Assembly (NCBI GenBank): GCA_030632525.1
Contig: DAOVUP010000069.1
Coordinates: 1 to 7,272 of the forward strand
Origin: Desulfobacteraceae bacterium
GTDB lineage: Bacteria; Desulfobacterota; DSM-4660; Desulfatiglandales; Desulfatiglandaceae
Direction of reading: 5' to 3'
Length of the DNA stretch: 7,272 nucleotides
Both the position numbers and the translations under genes were made by a program. Positions 5,303-7,272 of the stretch are shown piece after piece. The notes below the pieces were generated by a model that had not been told where the DNA came from, searched no databases, and was given only the letters and a program-made list of their open reading frames with translations. How positions within the stretch are numbered: position 1 is the first letter of the stretch; each line of letters starts with the position of its first letter.

Positions 5303-6691
5303 ATGCACCCCCGTGTTGTCATCGCCGCGCTAAAGGGAGGGTCGGGCAAGACCATCCTTTCCTTAGGGCTTGTTTCTGCGTGGCGGGAAAAGGGATATTC
5401 CATTGCCCCATTTAAAAAAGGACCGGATTTTATAGATGCGGGATGGCTCACCTTTGCCGCTGATCGGCCATGTTATAATCTTGATCCTTTTTTGATGAAT
5501 GAGGAGCAGATCTTGAGGTCTTTTCTCCATCGTTCACAGGGGGTGGACCTTTCACTCATAGAGGGGAACAGGGGGCTTTATGACGGCCTTGACTTGGATG
5601 GTTGCTGCAGCACTGCTGAATTGGCAAGACTCCTCAAGACGCCGGTTCTGATTATTGTGGACGTGTCCATGACAACCCGAACCATAGCAGCAGTCATTAA
5701 AGGATGTCAGACCTTTGATCCCGATCTGGATATTGCAGGGGTTATCCTGAACAGGGTGGCCAATGGAAGGCAGGAGGGGTTGATAAGGGGCGCCATTGAA
5801 AAATATTGTGGAATACCTGTGGTCGGATCTGTCCCTAAACTAGAGGAGAATATCTTTCCCGAAAGGCATATGGGGCTCGTTCCATACCAGGAGAGAAATC
5901 GTGCCGAAAAGGCGGTCTCATGGGCAAAAAAAACGGTCCGGGAAAACCTCCAATTAGATCAAATTTGGGAAATTGCTCATGGAGCTGACCCAATCGAGGC
6001 AGTCTCCGAGGACATAGCCTCAGAATCAATCGTGACAGCCGGGCACCGCCCCCCACGGATTGGCTTCATCAGAGACCGGGCATTCTGGTTTTACTACCCT
6101 GAAAATCTGGAGCAGTTAGAACAAATGGGGGCCGTCCTGGTTCAGATAGATGCTATTTCAGATAAGGAACTCCCACCTTTGGATGCCCTCTATATTGGGG
6201 GAGGATTTCCAGAAACCCAGGCCCAGGCCCTTGCTGATAATCAAACCTTCAGAGATTCCCTGAAAGAGGCCATCGAAGAAGGACTGCCGGTCTATGCGGA
6301 GTGCGGGGGGTTCATGTATTTAGGAGAACGACTCCTTGTAGATAACATGCCCTATCCCATGGTTGGCGCGCTCCCGGTTGAATTCATCCTTCAAAGGAAG
6401 CCTCAGGGTCACGGATATACTATTTTAGAAGTTGCCGGCCCAAATCCCTACTATCGCCTGGGCGAACTGTTGCAAGGCCATGAATTTCATTACTCCAAAC
6501 CTGTGTTTACTAAAGAGAAGAACCTGGAATTTGTCTTCAAAGTCGCTCGCGGGCGTGGTGTCGATGGCATAAGAGACGGAATTTGCAAAAAAAATCTTTT
6601 GGCCACCTATACCCATGTGCATGCGGCAGGAAACCCCAACTGGGCAAAAAGCTTTTTCAGAGTCGCCCTTGAGCACCAAAAAACAGGATAA
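5303..6691 (+). CDS. dsrN: DsrN: CbiA/CobB-family glutamine-dependent siroheme amidase
   Basis: The 462-residue protein has the two-domain layout of cobyrinate a,c-diamide synthase: an N-terminal ATP-binding domain with P-loop ALKGGSGKT (residues 9-17) and KGPDFIDAGWL (39-49), then a class I-type glutaminase domain with LYIGGGFPE (296-304), nucleophile C334 in YAECGGFMYLGE, QGHEFHYS (391-398) and THVHAAGNP (437-445). The length is normal for the family. General annotation would be cbiA, but within a dsr locus such proteins are DsrN, inferred to amidate siroheme to the siro-amide used by DsrAB. No cobalamin biosynthesis gene is nearby, which supports this. It is divergent from dsrA and followed by dsrC. 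The start ATG at 5303 has GGGAGG 9 bases upstream. A true cobyrinate role in B12 synthesis cannot be excluded without the rest of the genome. Confidence 0.88.
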   Translation: MHPRVVIAALKGGSGKTILSLGLVSAWREKGYSIAPFKKGPDFIDAGWLTFAADRPCYNLDPFLMNEEQILRSFLHRSQGVDLSLIEGNRGLYDGLDLDGCCSTAELARLLKTPVLIIVDVSMTTRTIAAVIKGCQTFDPDLDIAGVILNRVANGRQEGLIRGAIEKYCGIPVVGSVPKLEENIFPERHMGLVPYQERNRAEKAVSWAKKTVRENLQLDQIWEIAHGADPIEAVSEDIASESIVTAGHRPPRIGFIRDRAFWFYYPENLEQLEQMGAVLVQIDAISDKELPPLDALYIGGGFPETQAQALADNQTFRDSLKEAIEEGLPVYAECGGFMYLGERLLVDNMPYPMVGALPVEFILQRKPQGHGYTILEVAGPNPYYRLGELLQGHEFHYSKPVFTKEKNLEFVFKVARGRGVDGIRDGICKKNLLATYTHVHAAGNPNWAKSFFRVALEHQKTG

Positions 6692-6720
6692 TTTTTTTTG
6701 AAAAAATAGAAAAAGAATAT

Positions 6721-6749
6721 TTGACAATACAAAAAAGGAGAATTATAAT
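6721..6749 (+). promoter_or_regulatory. Consensus sigma-70 promoter of dsrC
   Basis: TTGACA (6721-6726) and TATAAT (6744-6749) both match the consensus at all six positions and are separated by the ideal 17 bases. Transcription should start near 6756, leaving a leader of about 190 nt before the dsrC ATG. Such a strong promoter fits the high cellular amount of DsrC known in sulfate reducers and shows dsrC need not depend on dsrN transcription. An A/T-rich tract (6691-6720) precedes it and could act as an UP element. Confidence 0.8.
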
Positions 6750-6773
6750 AAAATACTTAGTTTCAATTTGATA

Positions 6774-6892
6774 GAAAGCCATAGGTTTTCAGGCAAACAG
6801 TCTCACCAGACAAGAGGGATACGTTCACGTAGGGAGCATTTATTGATGTGTCCCGACAGAGTCGGGATAACATGGTGAAGCTGTTTGTCTGG
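6774..6892 (+). ncRNA. Structured 5' leader of dsrC (candidate regulatory RNA)
   Basis: The leader can fold into several stems. A 7-bp hairpin GAAAGCC-ATA-GGTTTTC lies at 6774-6790. A long closing stem pairs CAAACAG (6794-6800) with CTGTTTG (6881-6887) and TCACC (6803-6807) with GGTGA (6874-6878). Within it are a small hairpin TACG-TTCA-CGTA (6820-6831) and a hairpin ATGT-G-TCCCGAC-AGA-GTCGGGA-TA-ACAT (6846-6873), making a three-way junction. An alternative perfect 8-bp stem CCAGACAA (6806-6813) with TTGTCTGG (6885-6892) competes with the closing stem. I do not recognise any known riboswitch class. It lies between a consensus promoter and the dsrC ribosome site, so a role in dsrC expression or mRNA stability is inferred. 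Confidence 0.5.
6851..6867. repeat. 17-nt GC hairpin in the dsrC leader
   Basis: TCCCGAC-AGA-GTCGGGA is a perfect 7-bp stem with a 3-nt loop. It shares its length and YCCCG...CGGGR frame with the hairpins at 840-856 and 1537-1553, so part of the leader may derive from a dispersed hairpin repeat. Confidence 0.55.
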
Positions 6893-6946
6893 AGTTCTAT
6901 AAATTGTAAATGGGGAAGATATTTTAAGCAAGGGAGGTTACAGAGT

Positions 6947-7264
6947 ATGCCGACAGTAGAATTTGAGGGTAACACCTACAATGTTGATGAGGACGGTTTC
7001 ATCGACGATTACACCAACTGGAATGAGGACTGGATGAGGCATGTGAAGACAACAGAAGGTATTGAGGAACTGACTGACGAGCATTTTAAGGTCGTCGAAG
7101 TTCTCCAGGCGTATTACAAAAAAAACGGAATTGCCCCTATGGTCAGGATTCTCTCTAAGGTCACCGGATACAAGCTCAAATATATCTACGAGTTGTTTCC
7201 CTCAGGACCGGGCAAAGGCGCATGTAAAATGGCTGGGCTGCCAAAACCGACAGGCTGCGTCTAA
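6947..7264 (+). CDS. dsrC: Sulfur carrier protein DsrC (sulfite reductase gamma subunit)
   Basis: DsrC is a small cytoplasmic protein that binds in the DsrAB active-site channel, takes up the sulfite-derived sulfur as a trisulfide between two C-terminal cysteines, and passes it to the membrane DsrMKJOP complex. Both cysteines are present: C93 (GKGACKMAG) and C104 (the penultimate residue, PTGCV), ten residues apart. The length of 105 and both positions match D. vulgaris DsrC. Other conserved parts are EDGFIDDYTNWNEDWM (15-30) and VRILSKVTGYKLKYIYELFP (66-85). An open frame extends 33 codons upstream to an ATG at 6848, but the GGGAGG site (6932-6937), 9 bases before the ATG at 6947, and the family length settle the start. 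The upstream part is leader RNA. The gene follows dsrN by 255 bases and has its own promoter. The two-cysteine tail separates it from TusE-like homologues. Confidence 0.98.
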   Translation: MPTVEFEGNTYNVDEDGFIDDYTNWNEDWMRHVKTTEGIEELTDEHFKVVEVLQAYYKKNGIAPMVRILSKVTGYKLKYIYELFPSGPGKGACKMAGLPKPTGCV

Positions 7265-7272
7265 TTCCACAA

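Noticed and set aside
6691..6712. T-run and A-run after the dsrN stop as an intrinsic terminator
   Set aside because: The pairing is only T with A and has no GC stem; it is more likely an A/T-rich tract upstream of the dsrC promoter.
6848..6946. 33-codon N-terminal extension of DsrC to the upstream ATG at 6848
   Set aside because: The start at 6947 gives the exact family length of 105 with C93/C104, has a good GGGAGG site, and the upstream ATG lies in a hairpin arm with no ribosome site.
6756..6946. Cobalamin, SAM or molybdenum-cofactor riboswitch in the dsrC leader
   Set aside because: No B12-box, S-box or Moco core motif is recognisable, so I left it as an unclassified structured leader.
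1..7272. CRISPR array, tRNA or rRNA genes
   Set aside because: No regularly spaced repeats, cloverleaf with a CCA-adjacent acceptor, or rRNA-like segment was seen on either strand.

Overview
The window carries the core of a dissimilatory sulfite reductase locus from a sulfate-reducing bacterium, most likely a member of the Desulfobacterota (Deltaproteobacteria). The reasons are the bacterial-type dsrA-dsrB-dsrD order, a DsrC with the C93/C104 redox tail, and a CbiA-like DsrN beside them. dsrD points to the reductive (sulfate/sulfite-respiring) type rather than the sulfur-oxidising type. Species cannot be fixed from the sequence alone.

Layout. 1-151: the 3' end of a plus-strand gene I do not recognise. 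198-818 (-): a Cys-rich YkgJ-type metal-binding protein. 880-1500 (-): a protein of five TPR repeats. 1501-1942: a repeat-rich intergenic stretch with a CAGGATTAA repeat pair around a small GC hairpin, a probable dsr terminator, and a 142-bp MITE-like element flanked by CTAAT. 1943-4886 (-): dsrABD. 4887-5302: a divergent regulatory region. 5303-6691 (+): dsrN. 6692-6946: a consensus sigma-70 promoter and a structured leader. 6947-7264 (+): dsrC.

How the genes fit together. DsrAB reduces sulfite at its siroheme/[4Fe-4S] centre, DsrC receives the sulfur as a trisulfide on its two C-terminal cysteines, DsrD is a small activator of DsrAB, and DsrN probably amidates siroheme to the siro-amide found in sulfite reductases of this type. 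The membrane partners (DsrMKJOP) and the sulfate-activation genes (sat, aprAB) are not in the window. The TPR and YkgJ genes have no demonstrable role in the pathway.

The coding content is familiar; the unexplained material lies between genes. Most notable are (a) the roughly 190-nt dsrC leader, which follows a perfect TTGACA-N17-TATAAT promoter and can fold into a multi-branched RNA with a competing alternative stem; (b) the dsrA/dsrN intergenic region, which holds an 18-bp inverted repeat with a TTGACA box in each arm, a cluster of TAACTA half-sites, and an FNR-like box placed for class II activation; (c) a 35-residue N-terminal extension on DsrA built from an internal tandem duplication; and (d) three 17-nt hairpins of one shared pattern scattered over the window. 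All functional statements about these are inference from sequence pattern.
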